Shown here in pieces: positions 11,855 to 22,950 of a stretch of 64,000 nucleotides of DNA. The stretch is from Guyanagaster necrorhizus (taxonomy: Eukaryota; Basidiomycota; Agaricomycetes; Agaricales; Physalacriaceae), in the NCBI RefSeq assembly GCF_019112545.1, contig NW_025064902.1, forward strand, positions 666,623 to 730,622. Reading direction: 5' to 3'. Position 1 is the first letter of the stretch; every line of letters begins with the position of its first letter. The translations under genes and the position numbers were made by a program. A model generated the notes under the pieces. That model was not told the origin of the DNA and made no database searches. It saw only the letters and a list, made by a program, of their open reading frames with translations.

Positions 11855-14126
11855 ATGTTCCTCAGGCCTTCTTTGATGATTGCAGTCTTCATCCTGGCGG
11901 GACTTGTCTTCTGCGCCCCCGCGGTCACCATTTCCTCAACCTCCACCGCGGCGTCATCGACACCCACAATACCCTACATCAGCACCGATCCCAACGAGTC
12001 CCTATGGACTGAAGACAGCGATCCATCAATCGTCCAACCCCAACGAGGAAAGCTCGGCGCACCGTTCCTCCGTCCAGCTCCTGCAGAAAACATCGCCATT
12101 GATCTCCAAAATCCCGACCTCCTCGCTCCCCCCTCCACTGATTCTGGAGAGCTGTAAGTGCTGGGCTCTGGCTTTTTTCTCTTCTCTGACTCACGGGTGA
12201 ACCGATATCTTTTGAAGGGCGAACGCGAAATGGCCATTCTCTTTAAGTCACACGCGTCTACAGACTGGAGGCTGGGTTCGCGAGCAGACCGGTACGAAAC
12301 CTGCTCTCGTTTATATGGTCCAATCTTATTTTTTTAAAACCATATACGTGTGACAGTCGCAGTGATGCCAATCGCCACATGTGAAAAAATTCTCTCATAC
12401 TGTTGCGGGTTTGTTGGACTGATATCCGTTTTCCAGCAATCGCCGGTGCAAACATGCGCCTTGAAGCTGGATCGATCCGGTTAGTTTTTCTTTTCTTTCT
12501 CTTCGTCTCTAAAATGATTTCACCTGGTGACGAATAATTATTTAGGGAGCTCCATTGGCACACGACTTCGGAAGTAGGTGATTCCCTTTGTACTGATATG
12601 GTTCCTGATATTGACTCATACCAAAAGTGGGCATACGTTCTGAAGGTCGGGTCGTCTCGCAATCATATTAATACGGGCTCTTAATATATTTCTGGTACAG
12701 GGTTCAACTCAGATTTCGGCTGTTGACGGTGAAGGTCGTAACTACGTTGCTACGGTAGTACGTGCAATCTTCTTCCAACACGCTTCGACCTGACCCCACC
12801 TTCAACAGGGACCCGGCGACCTGTGGTACTTCCCCGCAGGCGTTCCGCATTCCCTTCAAGCAACCGGCGACGACGACGGTGGATCCGAATTCCTTTTGGT
12901 ACGCTTGCGCGTTCGTCGCTCCTTGACCCTGTTGCCAAACACGTACTCTAGATATTCGACGACGGAAATTTCGGTGAAGATACTACATTTTCGGTACTTG
13001 AATTTCCTCAAGATTTACTACTCCCTGCCTTACATTCCATCGTCAGCTTATCGACTGGCTTGACCACATTCCAGCGGAAGGCGTGTGTGTTCGCTTCATT
13101 TGCTGTCCCACTGCTCTTATTGCCCTTCACAGTACTCGAAAAGAACTTCCAAGTCGATGCCTCCGCATTCGCACACGTACCCGGAAAGGAACTATACATC
13201 TTCCCGAGCAGTGCGTCTCATTCCTTCTTCCAACCTCTTCAGGAGCTCACCTGGTACCTTAAGCAACCCCGGAGGACGATGCGCTTCCGCCTGAAAGTCC
13301 GCAAGGAACTGTTCCCCTACCTTACTCATTTGCATCATCGAAAGCCAACGTGACCCAAACTTCCGGCGGCAGCTATAAAGTCGTGGACTCGTCGACGTTT
13401 CAAATATCGACGACCATCGCAATGGTAGAGGTCACCGTTGAGCCTGGTGCGATGCGGTAAGGTCTATCCCGAGGTTAAAGATGACGGTCCGATAAAATGT
13501 TTTTTTTTCCTCCAGAGAACTTCACTGGCATCCAACACAGGATGAATGGAGCTATTTCATGTCGGTTTTTGTCACGGAACGATCTCAAATTAAGCTGACA
13601 TTGCCTTTTAGTGAGGGAGAAGGGCGGGTGACTATCTTTGCCGCACGAGGCAGAGCAAGAACGTTCAACTACCAGTCCGGAGATGTCGGTATGTATGTCC
13701 TCTCCTTCTTTCATTTTTTTTAAAAAACAAAATTCAATCCCCCCACACACTCAGGCTACGTTCCCGCTGGTATGGGTAAGTCGTCTTAATTCTAAAGAAG
13801 GACTATTGGCCTCATGTGGATTTAGGCCACTATGTCGAGAACACTGGTAACACCACTCTGGCGTACATCGAACTCTTCAAGTCCGGTAAGACTGCCTCTT
13901 GTATGGCTAGTTACAGACTCACTGAGAGGAAATTCATTAAGATCGCTTCGAGGACGTAAGTCTCAGCCAGGTGAGCCATCGCGAATTCCTTGGCATAGTA
14001 TCTGATGACATTTTCCAGTGGCTGGCCCTGACTCCTCCGCACATAGTAAAGGCGCATCTGAACGTCGACGATGAGACTATCGCGTTGATGTCCAAGACAA
14101 AACCCGTTGTTATTGGCCCTTCTTGA
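11855..14126 (+). CDS. Oxalate decarboxylase (secreted bicupin)
   Basis: Converts oxalate to formate and CO2 with Mn, outside the cell or in the wall. Eighteen exons: 11855-12153, 12218-12291, 12357-12380, 12437-12479, 12546-12573, 12628-12645, 12701-12757, 12809-12898, 12952-12993, 13047-13080, 13133-13210, 13264-13456, 13516-13560, 13612-13688, 13755-13775, 13826-13885, 13942-13970, 14019-14126 (439 residues, the usual family length). Signal peptide [20 protein letters not shown]. Cupin 1 shows [17 protein letters not shown] and PAGVPHSLQ. Cupin 2 shows [15 protein letters not shown] and [15 protein letters not shown]. Both metal sites (His-x-His, Glu, His) are therefore intact. Exon 6 is only 18 nt. 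Intron 13081-13132 appears to use a GC donor. No lesions were seen, so it is likely functional. All joins preserve conserved sequence. Confidence 0.92.
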
Positions 14127-14600
14127 GGCTAGGGTATTTATATTTGCTATCAGTTGTTACAGCCTCATATGAAGGAATAAAATTATTCTCAGAATTCAGG
14201 TCCGAGATCATCCTACTGAACGTGGAAGATGGTGCGCGAGCCTACGCCAAGTATGAAAATTTGCCTGGAATTTTTGCGGTGGAAATCTATAGTCTGCAAT
14301 ATCGGCCATGGATGTTGGAACTGTATCGCTAGGTCCAAGAGAGGGAATCGGGAATAGCTAGTGATAGTCTCGGTTGTGGCTACGAAGAAACGGGAATGTA
14401 CGGTAATGCAACAAGTGATCTCGGAGGAACCGGACCGTGCCAACGCTCCCAATGTGATTTTCTGTCAAGCAGCTTACCTTGAGTGTTGAACGAGACACGT
14501 GTACCCGACCCTTTCCCCTATCGTTTACCCATACCGTTCTTATGGACCCTTTTCATTTACCTGAACACCTATACTTCATCCCGATAGTATACATACCAAG
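14127..14600. other. Intergenic, no gene recognised
   Basis: 3' flank of the oxalate decarboxylase gene, followed by sequence leading into a Copia-LTR-like repeat. Nothing else recognised. Confidence 0.4.
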
Positions 14601-14740
14601 TAGTTGTCCACACCCTCAGTTGTTTCACTTATACTGCGCCGACTGAGGTATGTTACTTAACTCATATACCTGTACACACTTTACTTACTTATTCCAATAG
14701 TTCTTACAATGTTGTTCTTATTACTTTATTGAGCCGCGAC
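14600..14740 (+). repeat. Copia-type LTR segment (copy B)
   Basis: Same pattern as 7580-7700 and 17570-17705: CCTCAGTTGTTTCACTTATA, GACTGAGGTATG, TTACTTACTTA. Unlike the other copies it still has CG dinucleotides, so it looks younger or better preserved. It lies between two host genes with no coding part attached and may be a solo LTR. Confidence 0.45.
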
Positions 14741-14942
14741 ATCCCACGGTCATAGTCATAATCAAAAGCACTCTATCTTATCCGCAGGCTAATAAAAGGT
14801 CGTCAAAAGGCATGGTTTCCGATCGGGAGGAATGGCAACTCGCGATTTATCTGTTTCATATGAATGCATCACAAGATAATGCAAAGTACCAGTACGAATC
14901 CCTGCCCGGCATCTGAGACAAATGAAGCCGTACCATATATAT

Positions 14943-15453
14943 CTAGTATGTAGGGCCGCCTTTGATACTGAACGTCTCGCCCCAATTACCTGAGTCGCCA
15001 AATACTGCATATTCAGATGATGAGACATGCCATCCTACCTGCTCCAGCAAAGAAGATTGCACTCACGAATAATGGAATAGTCATCGCCTTCAGTGACCCA
15101 AGGAACCTCCACCTCGATGCTCCCGAGGAGGATATCAAACTGGTCTGCCAATACGACTACCGAAACGCAGGTCAGTATGTCGCATGCAAAAGATAGAGAT
15201 AAAAACACGTGAACGTACGAGGCAACTGTCTGCCGCCCTTGGTCAGCCTGATGCTGCTGTGGTTGCGGTCTGTGATGGGTTCAGGAGGGTTGGAGGTGTC
15301 CCAGGAGACGTTTTGGGTCGTCTTCACCATCCAGACTGTTCCGCTACCAGGGGAGAGGATGGGTGGGTCAAAGATGTCTCTGCGCACTGCAGCAGAGGCA
15401 GTGGATCGTGCGAAGAAGGCTACAAGGAATGCAGTAGAAAACGCGAGCTTCAT
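14943..15453 (-). CDS. Small secreted Kre9/Knh1-like (Ser-Thr-rich anchored family) protein
   Basis: Predicted 128-residue secreted protein with a Kre9/Knh1 N-terminal-type domain, a beta-sandwich found in fungal cell-wall and surface proteins. Exons (minus strand): 15453-15219, 15156-15067, 15004-14943. Signal peptide MKLAFSTAFLVAFFARSTASA. The mature domain starts IFDPPILSPGSGTVWMVKTTQNVSWDTSN. It ends with the family's ILLGSIEVEVPWVTEGDD and YSIILFGDSGNWGETFSI strands. The Met at 15453 is preferred over 15474 because it begins the signal peptide. The usual long Ser/Thr-rich tail and GPI signal are missing, so it is a short secreted form. A role in wall glucan assembly is known for some relatives and is not shown here. 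Confidence 0.85.
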
Positions 15454-15494
15454 GTCGAATTGTTCGATAGGCAAAAAGAATGGGATGTTTTCAA

Positions 15495-15503
15495 CTTATA
15501 TAT
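15495..15503 (-). promoter_or_regulatory. TATA box of the Knh1-like gene
   Basis: On the minus strand GGTATATATA lies about 45 bp upstream of the ATG at 15453. Confidence 0.5.
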
Positions 15504-15599
15504 ACCATTTTGCAGACGGTTACTTGACGCCGTATCTTCTCACGAACGGCGACTTGAGAGCGATGTTCGAGAGTAATGATGAAGAATGGACATGAGAAA

Positions 15600-16110
15600 A
15601 GAAGACTGAAAGCCTTGTGGAGGATCCTCGGAGATCGCATAGGTCTAGCCGAGGGACAAACCACATTGGCTAAAGACGGCAAGGTTGAAGAGCCAAGAGT
15701 TTGTGCCTAAAAGCATGAATGGACGACTTCCACAAGGAGAGGCTGTAGCATGCAAGCGTCATCCGTTCCTGCGACAGTGGCGATCAGCGAGGAATGTACA
15801 GATATTGTAAAATATGCAGTGCACGGCAGAGAGAAAGACAGAACAAGTCGATGCGGAACGTCATAAGATGAACTGAAAGCTTTAAAAAGGCCGAAAATTC
15901 GGACTCCCGTCTACGGGTGCCAAGCACCACAAACGTTAATGTTGGGGTCGGCCCGTAGATTGTGGCAGAGCCACCCTGAAGGTGGAGGAATACCTGCCAA
16001 GTGCAAGTAGAATGCCTAGTATGATGTCCATATGCCTTGATGGAGAATAAAAGCGGTTAATTCTTTTAGTGGCAGCAGATCAACCTCACAGCACTCGCGT
16101 GATGAGTCAC
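15600..16110. other. Intergenic, no gene recognised
   Basis: CpG content is normal and then falls sharply at about 16110. No coding signature. A minus-strand open frame at 16016-16405 crosses the compositional border and has no recognisable domain. Confidence 0.4.
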
Positions 16111-16909
16111 GACATGTGGCCATGCCAAATAATGTGCGCTCTTCTCCCTTCCCAATTTTGTTGTCATATTGACAGGCAACATGAACCACAAAACTTCCAG
16201 AAAACTGTGGAGGAAGGGCTGCATCCAACTTATAGACAGATGACATGTCTGGCTCCTTGTAGTAGTCAACATTGAATGTGGAGTTGTCAATACCATGCCT
16301 GACTGGGGATGGAGCAACACAATGCATGGTGTATGGAGATTTGGCCAAAACCTCAATCTGCACATGAACCCACCAGCATACAGTAAGTATACCAACAAGA
16401 TTCACCAGGTGCTGGAAAATGCCCCACCAGTGAGTACCAGGAAGGAAGGGATGCAGGCCCAGAACTGGAGAGTCAGCCTCATTCTGTAGTTTTGCTGCTG
16501 CTGCCTAGTGACACTGGTTTTGGCATTTCTAGGATACCTTGATATATTTCACTTTTTGTGGATCTTGCATATGTGGTGTTCATGCCAGTCCACAGAGCAT
16601 ACTTACATGCATATATTAAAAATGAAAGCATTATTCATGATGTAATTTATTATCCATTCAAGAAGTCTTCATTATGTTTGGAAACTTTTTCAAACATCCA
16701 GTGCAGAGGGACAGAAGGGATTGGAAAGCATATTTTGTCTACATTGGTCTTTTTTGGATATATTTCTGGATCTCCATATGAAATCTGAGGCACATCTTCA
16801 CCCAAAATAAGATATGATCAAGGATCCTCTGTTTTTTGTAGATTTTTCATTTTAAAGGGGGTAAACTTCCCTTAAGTCATTTCCAGCATTAATCACTACC
16901 ATTGCTCTG

Positions 16910-17080
16910 GAGATAGATGTCTACCTATGGAATACAAGACTGGTACACTCTAGTTATACACCAGTTATATCAATATCTGATATTTATATATATTTGTTCT
17001 TACTATATAAGATACTATGACCCTGGAGACAAGATCTGCAACAGATAAGAAAAATTCAATTTTCATTATTGTTATTTCTA
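16910..17080 (+). repeat. Arm of an inverted repeat (partner at 9110-9270)
   Basis: Matches the reverse complement of 9110-9270 with only scattered, mostly transition-type differences. The arms are about 7.6 kb apart. Confidence 0.7.
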
Positions 17081-17569
17081 TCTTAATTGAGATTATCAAA
17101 AGTGTGCTCTATCTTAGGCAATTACATCTCTGTTGACTCTGTGAAAGCTTTTCCAAGGTGCTGATACAAATATATATAAATAATTAATAATTGAAGTTGT
17201 TTATTTTTTATCTATCTAAGGTGATAACCAGATGAAAACTATTTTACAGACACTGAATCTAGTATCAGCCTTGTTTTTCAAGCTATGCCAGAGAAGTAGT
17301 GGCTAAAAGAATATCATATACAAAAAGCAAGTATTATGAGCATAATTATGACATCTTGTAACATTAATTAATAGACATGCAACACACACAGAGTACAGGT
17401 CTCCAATGAAAGACTGGATGGTCTTAGTATTGGAGGATGTCTATATATATACCCACATATTTTACTCTTTTGATTCTTTATCCTTTTGGTCATCACTCAT
17501 TCTTTTTTTTATTATCACTTATTTACTATATATACACCCTCTGTCATTACTTGATCACCTATATAGCCT

Positions 17570-17710
17570 GGCTGTAGATACCCATACCTCAGTCATTTCA
17601 CTAATACTATGCCCAACTAATATATGTATACTGTTGCTGTATCCTCTACTATATCACTCACACTCCTTCATAGATTATTACTTATATTCTTCTGCTATTA
17701 TTTAGACAAA
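17570..17710 (+). repeat. Copia-type LTR segment (copy C)
   Basis: ATACCTCAGTCATTTCACTA, then an ACTAATATATG block that is the decayed form of the second element in copies A and B. It has no CpG. Confidence 0.4.
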
Positions 17711-18020
17711 CACAAAAAAAATTTCAGCTTGAAGGGCTGATACAAATGCTGACTTTGCTGATATCTACAGCTTGATGGTGAATTTCAAATATGATGGAAA
17801 AACATTGGATAGAAATTACACACTCAACTTGGCTACCATCTATTATATAACTTAACAGACATATATTATAACTATAAGATTATAGCATTATACATTGACA
17901 GAGATGTATTTTATATTCATTATGATTACAATTTGATATTCATTATTGAGCTCAGTGATTAGCTTAGTTAGATTATTGCCTAAATAGATAATAACTAATA
18001 TAACAGACAGAGTTCTTTGT

Positions 18021-18469
18021 TGTTATGCTCAAGTGACACATGACCTAAACATGTGATAAATAGATGCTGTATTGAGTTTATACAATCACATCTAAGTTTA
18101 CTGTATGTGTTTATGTGGTGATGTGTCTCAAGGCCAATACTAGTTAGCTTGAGATAGAATGGTGAGAAATAAACTTTAGCTTGAAGCTGAGTATCTACAG
18201 CAAGAGCTATACTACTTATATATTGTTTAAGAGTCAGATAAAAATATACCTACTAATTGTGAGTTTCTATGCTACTGAGCTCTTTGTCCTTGAGTGTTAT
18301 CACCATCTACAAAAGAATATTGTCTGTTGTTGAGAGGCATCATTGTCTATGAAGAATAGTGGCTGACCCTGCCTATTATAGTGACTAAGCAGGTCTCACA
18401 ATCCTTAGCACTTGGCTAAGTGCTCTGACTAAGCATAAATAGGGGTTAAAAAGGAAAAAAAAATCAACA
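18021..18469 (+). repeat. Old solo LTR related to the 48-56 kb Gypsy LTR
   Basis: Begins TGTTATGCTCAAGTGACACA and ends TCAACA. It follows the Gypsy LTR from end to end: ACATGTGATAAA, AAACTTTAGCTTGAAGCTGA, GTCCTTGAG, ACTAAGCATAAATAGGGGTT. Flanks are TTTGT and TTTAT, a 5-bp target duplication with one G/A difference. CpG positions of the young LTR are lost here. No internal element is attached. Confidence 0.7.
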
Positions 18470-19967
18470 TTTATACTTAATGTTCACAAGTTTAATTGTT
18501 TACATTGCACTCAGTTTTGTACATTTTGAGGCCATACATTCAGAAAATGACCTTAGATTATGTGGCTGTCAGCTTTAATCTGGATGTAAACAGGCTACAG
18601 TATAATCCTATTCATTTAAAGTTCTATTTTCTAAGGAATATTTGATACAGACAAATATTGTTCTTAATTAAAATCTATGCTCACAATGGGTTACACATAC
18701 ATCTCACTCAAGATCACACCCAAAGGCACAAAATATTTTTATGTAAAATTATTAATTAATATTTAGATATTAGCTAATTAAAAACTAACATAGAGAGTAA
18801 TAAAAGAGTATCAGAGATTCTAAGGCACCACATCATTTTGAAATAGAGCATACCAGTCTTGTATTCCATATCTACTGGTATGTTGACTTCCAGCCTCTGA
18901 AGATGGAGGACATCACATCTTCATGTCCTGGAGATTCATATGAGATAGAGAGTCCAATCAAATGTTCAGTTTCTTTATTTTCTCAGAGTTCTGACTTTGA
19001 TTATATGCATAATGCAGCTCCTTTCACACTGACACTGTTGAAAGACCACTTCTCCAAAGGACATGGCTCTTACATCACATCAACAGTAGACTTGCTCTTT
19101 ATTTCTGGCCACACTTCACCATTTCTTTTGGACCTTCCCTTATATTCTCTCATAATGCCATCCATCTCACTGGAGCTGGACTCTGATCATTTTTCATTGT
19201 TTGATCATCATCTGACACTTATTTTTGAACCAGAAGCATCATGCCCACAAGGAAGCCCTGAGCCTTCTCTTTTGAGCTCAGTAAGTGGTCTATATATTTT
19301 CTTTACTAATTCTACATCTAGATATATTTTGTATTGACATACAACCCAAATTCCATCTACATTCAGCTGATCTTCAAACAGCTCACAACCTTGCCAAACT
19401 ATCTATATCCACTTTGATATATACTGCAACAGCAGCAATGGTCAAACATCCTGTATTCTAGTATCAGCCATCATGACTACCTTTTTTTTACCATTGTCAT
19501 ATGTTATCATGTCTGCATTTTGGCTTACTCATCTCACAGTAGTACATAAACTGACAGAAACCCTCTTCATTCTCAACACACACTATGAAACTCACTTTTT
19601 CTACTACTAAAATGCTGAGAAGTGGCAATAAATGAATCAACAATGTGCAAAATGCACATTGCTAAAACACTAACACCAAATCACAATATGGTTTGAGGGA
19701 GGAATAGTAATGCCTGGATTCTAAGTATGTAGAGAATGTAATGTGGATGGGGTGCAATAAAGTGTAACTCAAAGATATATATTGTGGTTTGCTTGAACAC
19801 AACTGTCTGTGTCACTGAACACAACAAAACCTCTCTCAAATGGTCTGCCTGATGCAGTTTCTAGACTGATATGATGCACCTGGTTGTGACTTATGCATAA
19901 TACTGGCTGTTCTAAACTGTTGTGGGTCTGTTCTGACTGTCTGATATAAACTTTCAGTTGTTTTCTG
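18470..19967. repeat. CpG-free old repeat sequence
   Basis: Lies between two solo LTRs. An open frame at 18903-19337 has no recognisable domain. A third partial copy of the inverted-repeat family begins at about 18845. Otherwise nothing supported. Confidence 0.45.
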
Positions 19968-20425
19968 TGTTAAGCCCAAGCTGCCAATGACATAAACATG
20001 TGATAAACAGGTGCTGTATCATGTTCATACTGTCATATCTGAGTCTGCTTATTGTGCTTGATAGGCAAAGTACTACAAGGCCAAAGACAAGTTGACTCAA
20101 GAGTGAATGGTATAGAATAAACTTTAGCTCAAAGCTAGGTATGTATAGTGAGAGCTTCACTACTTATATACTGTTCATGCTCTGGATAAATATATTCTAC
20201 CAATTATGTGTTTCTATGCTATGGTGTTCATTGTCCTGAGTCATTGCTACTGTTACAAAAGAGTATTGTCTATCATTAAGGAGCTTAGCACTATTGAAGG
20301 ACAATGAGCTGGGTCCACTTATTATGGTTGCATAAGCAGGTCCCATGGTTTTAAGTGCTTAGTTAAGTGCCCTGACTAAGCAAGAATAGGGGTTAAAATA
20401 TAGAAAAGAGCAAAAAATCATAACA
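19968..20425 (+). repeat. Solo LTR of the Gypsy family with perfect target duplication
   Basis: Runs from TGTTAAGCCCAAGC to ATCATAACA, the same termini as the 48-56 kb Gypsy LTR (TGTTAAGCCCAAGC...ATCGTAACA). It is flanked by TTCTG at 19963-19967 and 20426-20430. No internal sequence is attached, which is the product expected from recombination between the two LTRs of one element. Confidence 0.85.
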
Positions 20426-20744
20426 TTCTGGGGGTTCTTGCACAAAACAAAGTGACCTGATCACCACAATATTATTCAGATTGAGTCTATGACTCAAAGC
20501 TCTTAGCTGAACACAACCTATACTATTCACTTGGTAGGATTTTGAAGGGGAGAGAGGGGCAGAAAAACTCTCTTCCTTCTATACATGATCTGGTATTTAT
20601 ACTTTCTGGCTACATATGTCTGACTAACATAATGGACTATTAAATAATATATTTGCTGATCCAACCATGTAGGCTAAACTCATCTCCTGGCAGGTATGAG
20701 CTCATACACAGCTATCTGGTTGATCAATTGGACTAGGCCCTGGT

Positions 20745-21202
20745 TGTTATGATTTTTTACCTTATTTTCTCTTTTTAAACCCTATTTATGCTTAGTCAGA
20801 GCACCAAAGACAAGCACTTACAACTGTAGGACAAGGCTTAGTTATCACAACTGGCCAAGTCTGTCATTGCCTTTTGATGCAACAGCATTGCCCAATGATG
20901 CACAATCAACCTTTTATGTATGATAATGATGCTCAAGGACAATGAGCACAAAGGACTTAGTGACACACAATAGGCAGTAGTATTATTAGTTATGATCTGT
21001 ACAGTATTTAAGACAGCTCATTCTTGCTGGTAACTCCAGCTTTGAGCTAAAGTTTATTCATCTCATTCTACTCTTAAGCCAGTCAACAGGCCTTGTGCCA
21101 TATCAATCAGAATATGCACCAGTGGATTCATTCAATCACCCAAAGTGCAAGGTGATGTCTGTCTATCACATGTTTCTGTTCACATGATGCTTGAGTCTAA
21201 CA
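20745..21202 (-). repeat. Solo LTR of the Gypsy family, inverted, with perfect target duplication
   Basis: Reverse-oriented copy: starts TGTTATGATTTTTT and ends TTGAGTCTAACA, with reverse-complement blocks CCCTATTTATGCTTAGTCAG, CTCAAGGACAATGAGCAC and TTTGAGCTAAAGTTTATTCA. It is flanked by CTGGT at 20740-20744 and 21203-21207. It lies 319 bp from the previous solo LTR in opposite orientation. Confidence 0.85.
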
Positions 21203-22950
21203 CTGGTCCTTGCCAATATGCCAGTCATTCAGGTCCCCATTCTCAGACCTGGGAACCTTGCATATTAAACAGAGAGGTCTGCTAGTATGTCAGTCTCTGC
21301 TAGATACTGAGATGTCACACTTGATGGAATTGTGCCCTCACCAGGTAATTGCTTGCTTCTTCTATCTTACAAGAGTGGGTACAAGGTGGAGAAAAACAAT
21401 AAATATATTCCTTTTTCTACCTGGTACAGCTGCCTGGCATATCATTACCTTCCTTGCTGCTCTCTTTGCAGCCATGTCTGCAATTCTTGTTAAATGATGA
21501 CATCTTCAACCATTTCATTCTTTCTCTGATGACTGGTATGTCCTTTCTCATAGGGACAGGTCATAACTTGGCACACATCCAACCCTTCTAACATTATAAA
21601 AGGACAATCATGCTTTCCAAGGGTGCCATTATTTTGCCTTGTATGTCATCTGTGTTGATTGTCTACCATTCAAGGTATTGACTGACTGTACATGCACATG
21701 TAGTCGTTTTGGCGAACAACTTTGGTATTAATGTTGGGAAGTACCAAGGTGGAAGTTCCCAGGCATTGCTGATGGCGAGGATTAAGCCATCATTCATGGG
21801 CGGCTTGTTCTTTTATTTTGGTATGGAGACTGGCGCTGATGAGGCCTGGTGTTTAGTCTTTAGTGATGCATGGAGTCTACCATTCAGGGCACTCCTGGAC
21901 TCGCACACAAATAGTCGGTGGCGACTTCAGAGATTATTTATTATCTACAGCTGCCAAAATGGTAAAGAGCTTCAGCGACATACTTGATTGCCAATCAACG
22001 GATTCGAACCATCATATTCTCCTTCAGCATTACCACTAATCGATGATGACAGGCATGTCAAAATGTGATCACCAACACGTCGTCTTCAAGGCAAGAGACA
22101 TAGTACTTATGTCGGAGTGTATTTCAGGTTCAAACATTCTCGAGTAACGTTATCCCCCCTGTATTAGACAACACAGTGTCGGCGTGTATATAAGCTGCAC
22201 TGAGTGTTCAAAAGACAGATGCCAGAACATAGGCCCGGAATTTATTAGCGGATACTTACGCGATGCGCGTTGGTGCCAGAACTCATTGATGCATTGAAAT
22301 AAATAGAGGAAATACAAACTGACAAGTGCGGTCCACCTAAGTAATTGTTATGGTGGCGAGGGGATTCGGACTTTGGGGCCCGACATAACGCTTCGCTTTT
22401 ATCAATCTTTTTGCTTGTTTTATCTCCTCTTCCATATCGTTGCTCGCCGCGGTGATAATGTTCAATTTTAGCCAACTATGAAAGAAGCCGACAGAACAGC
22501 GAGACGTTTGTTCGAATGCTCCTAAAGTATTTCGCGCAGCGCAATTTTCACCGATATCTGGTGCCTTCAATTCGACATGTACGAGGTGATAGTTTAACAT
22601 CGGAGTTCCGAGTAGCGCCAGTCGCGGCATTGAAGTCAAAGTGAGCATCATGTGGCTCGATTTCTGCAGGCAGGACTACCACTCGCGTTAGGATGCAATG
22701 ATAATAGAACACTGCACAATGCTGCCAATCTCGATGACAAGCACACGACATGGACGACGCCGTGCTCGTATTCCCTTCGCGGATATGAACGATGTGCCAG
22801 TACGAGTATTTCTCCTTTGCGGGCGTTTGCTCGCCTAAAATCATGGCTTTTTCAAGCGGATGAAGCGGATTCAATCTTGTCCTCTCAGAGGCGAGCGGTT
22901 CCTTACAATGCGCCGAAGACCAAGGCAGGAACGTAACAGTTGGTGCGTCC
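21203..22950. other. No gene recognised; compositional border at about 21700
   Basis: The CpG-free block ends near 21700, where CG dinucleotides reappear. Several short frames on both strands (for example 22337-22651 and 22548-22874, minus) are protein-like but unassigned. Confidence 0.4.
21990..22056 (-). tRNA. tRNA-like sequence, probably a remnant
   Basis: On the minus strand there is a T-arm-like GGTTCGAATCC and a D-loop-like TTAGTGGTAATGC. Possible acceptor strands GCCTGTC and GATTGGC pair with one T-T mismatch and one G-T pair. The total is about 66 nt, shorter than a standard tRNA, and no convincing anticodon stem was found. It may be a decayed tRNA or a chance match. Confidence 0.25.

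Larger units (their letters stand above)
16110..18020. repeat. CpG-free block of unclassified old repeats
   Basis: Almost no CG dinucleotides and AT-rich. Contains the inverted-repeat arm at 16910-17080 and a Copia-LTR-like segment at about 17570-17705. No intact coding sequence. Confidence 0.6.

Noticed and set aside
13060..13353. Unspliced ORF as a separate small protein
   Set aside because: It is exon plus intron read-through of the oxalate decarboxylase gene.
18903..19337. 144-codon ORF in a CpG-free block
   Set aside because: No domain, lies between decayed LTRs, and CpG-free low-complexity sequence easily gives such frames.
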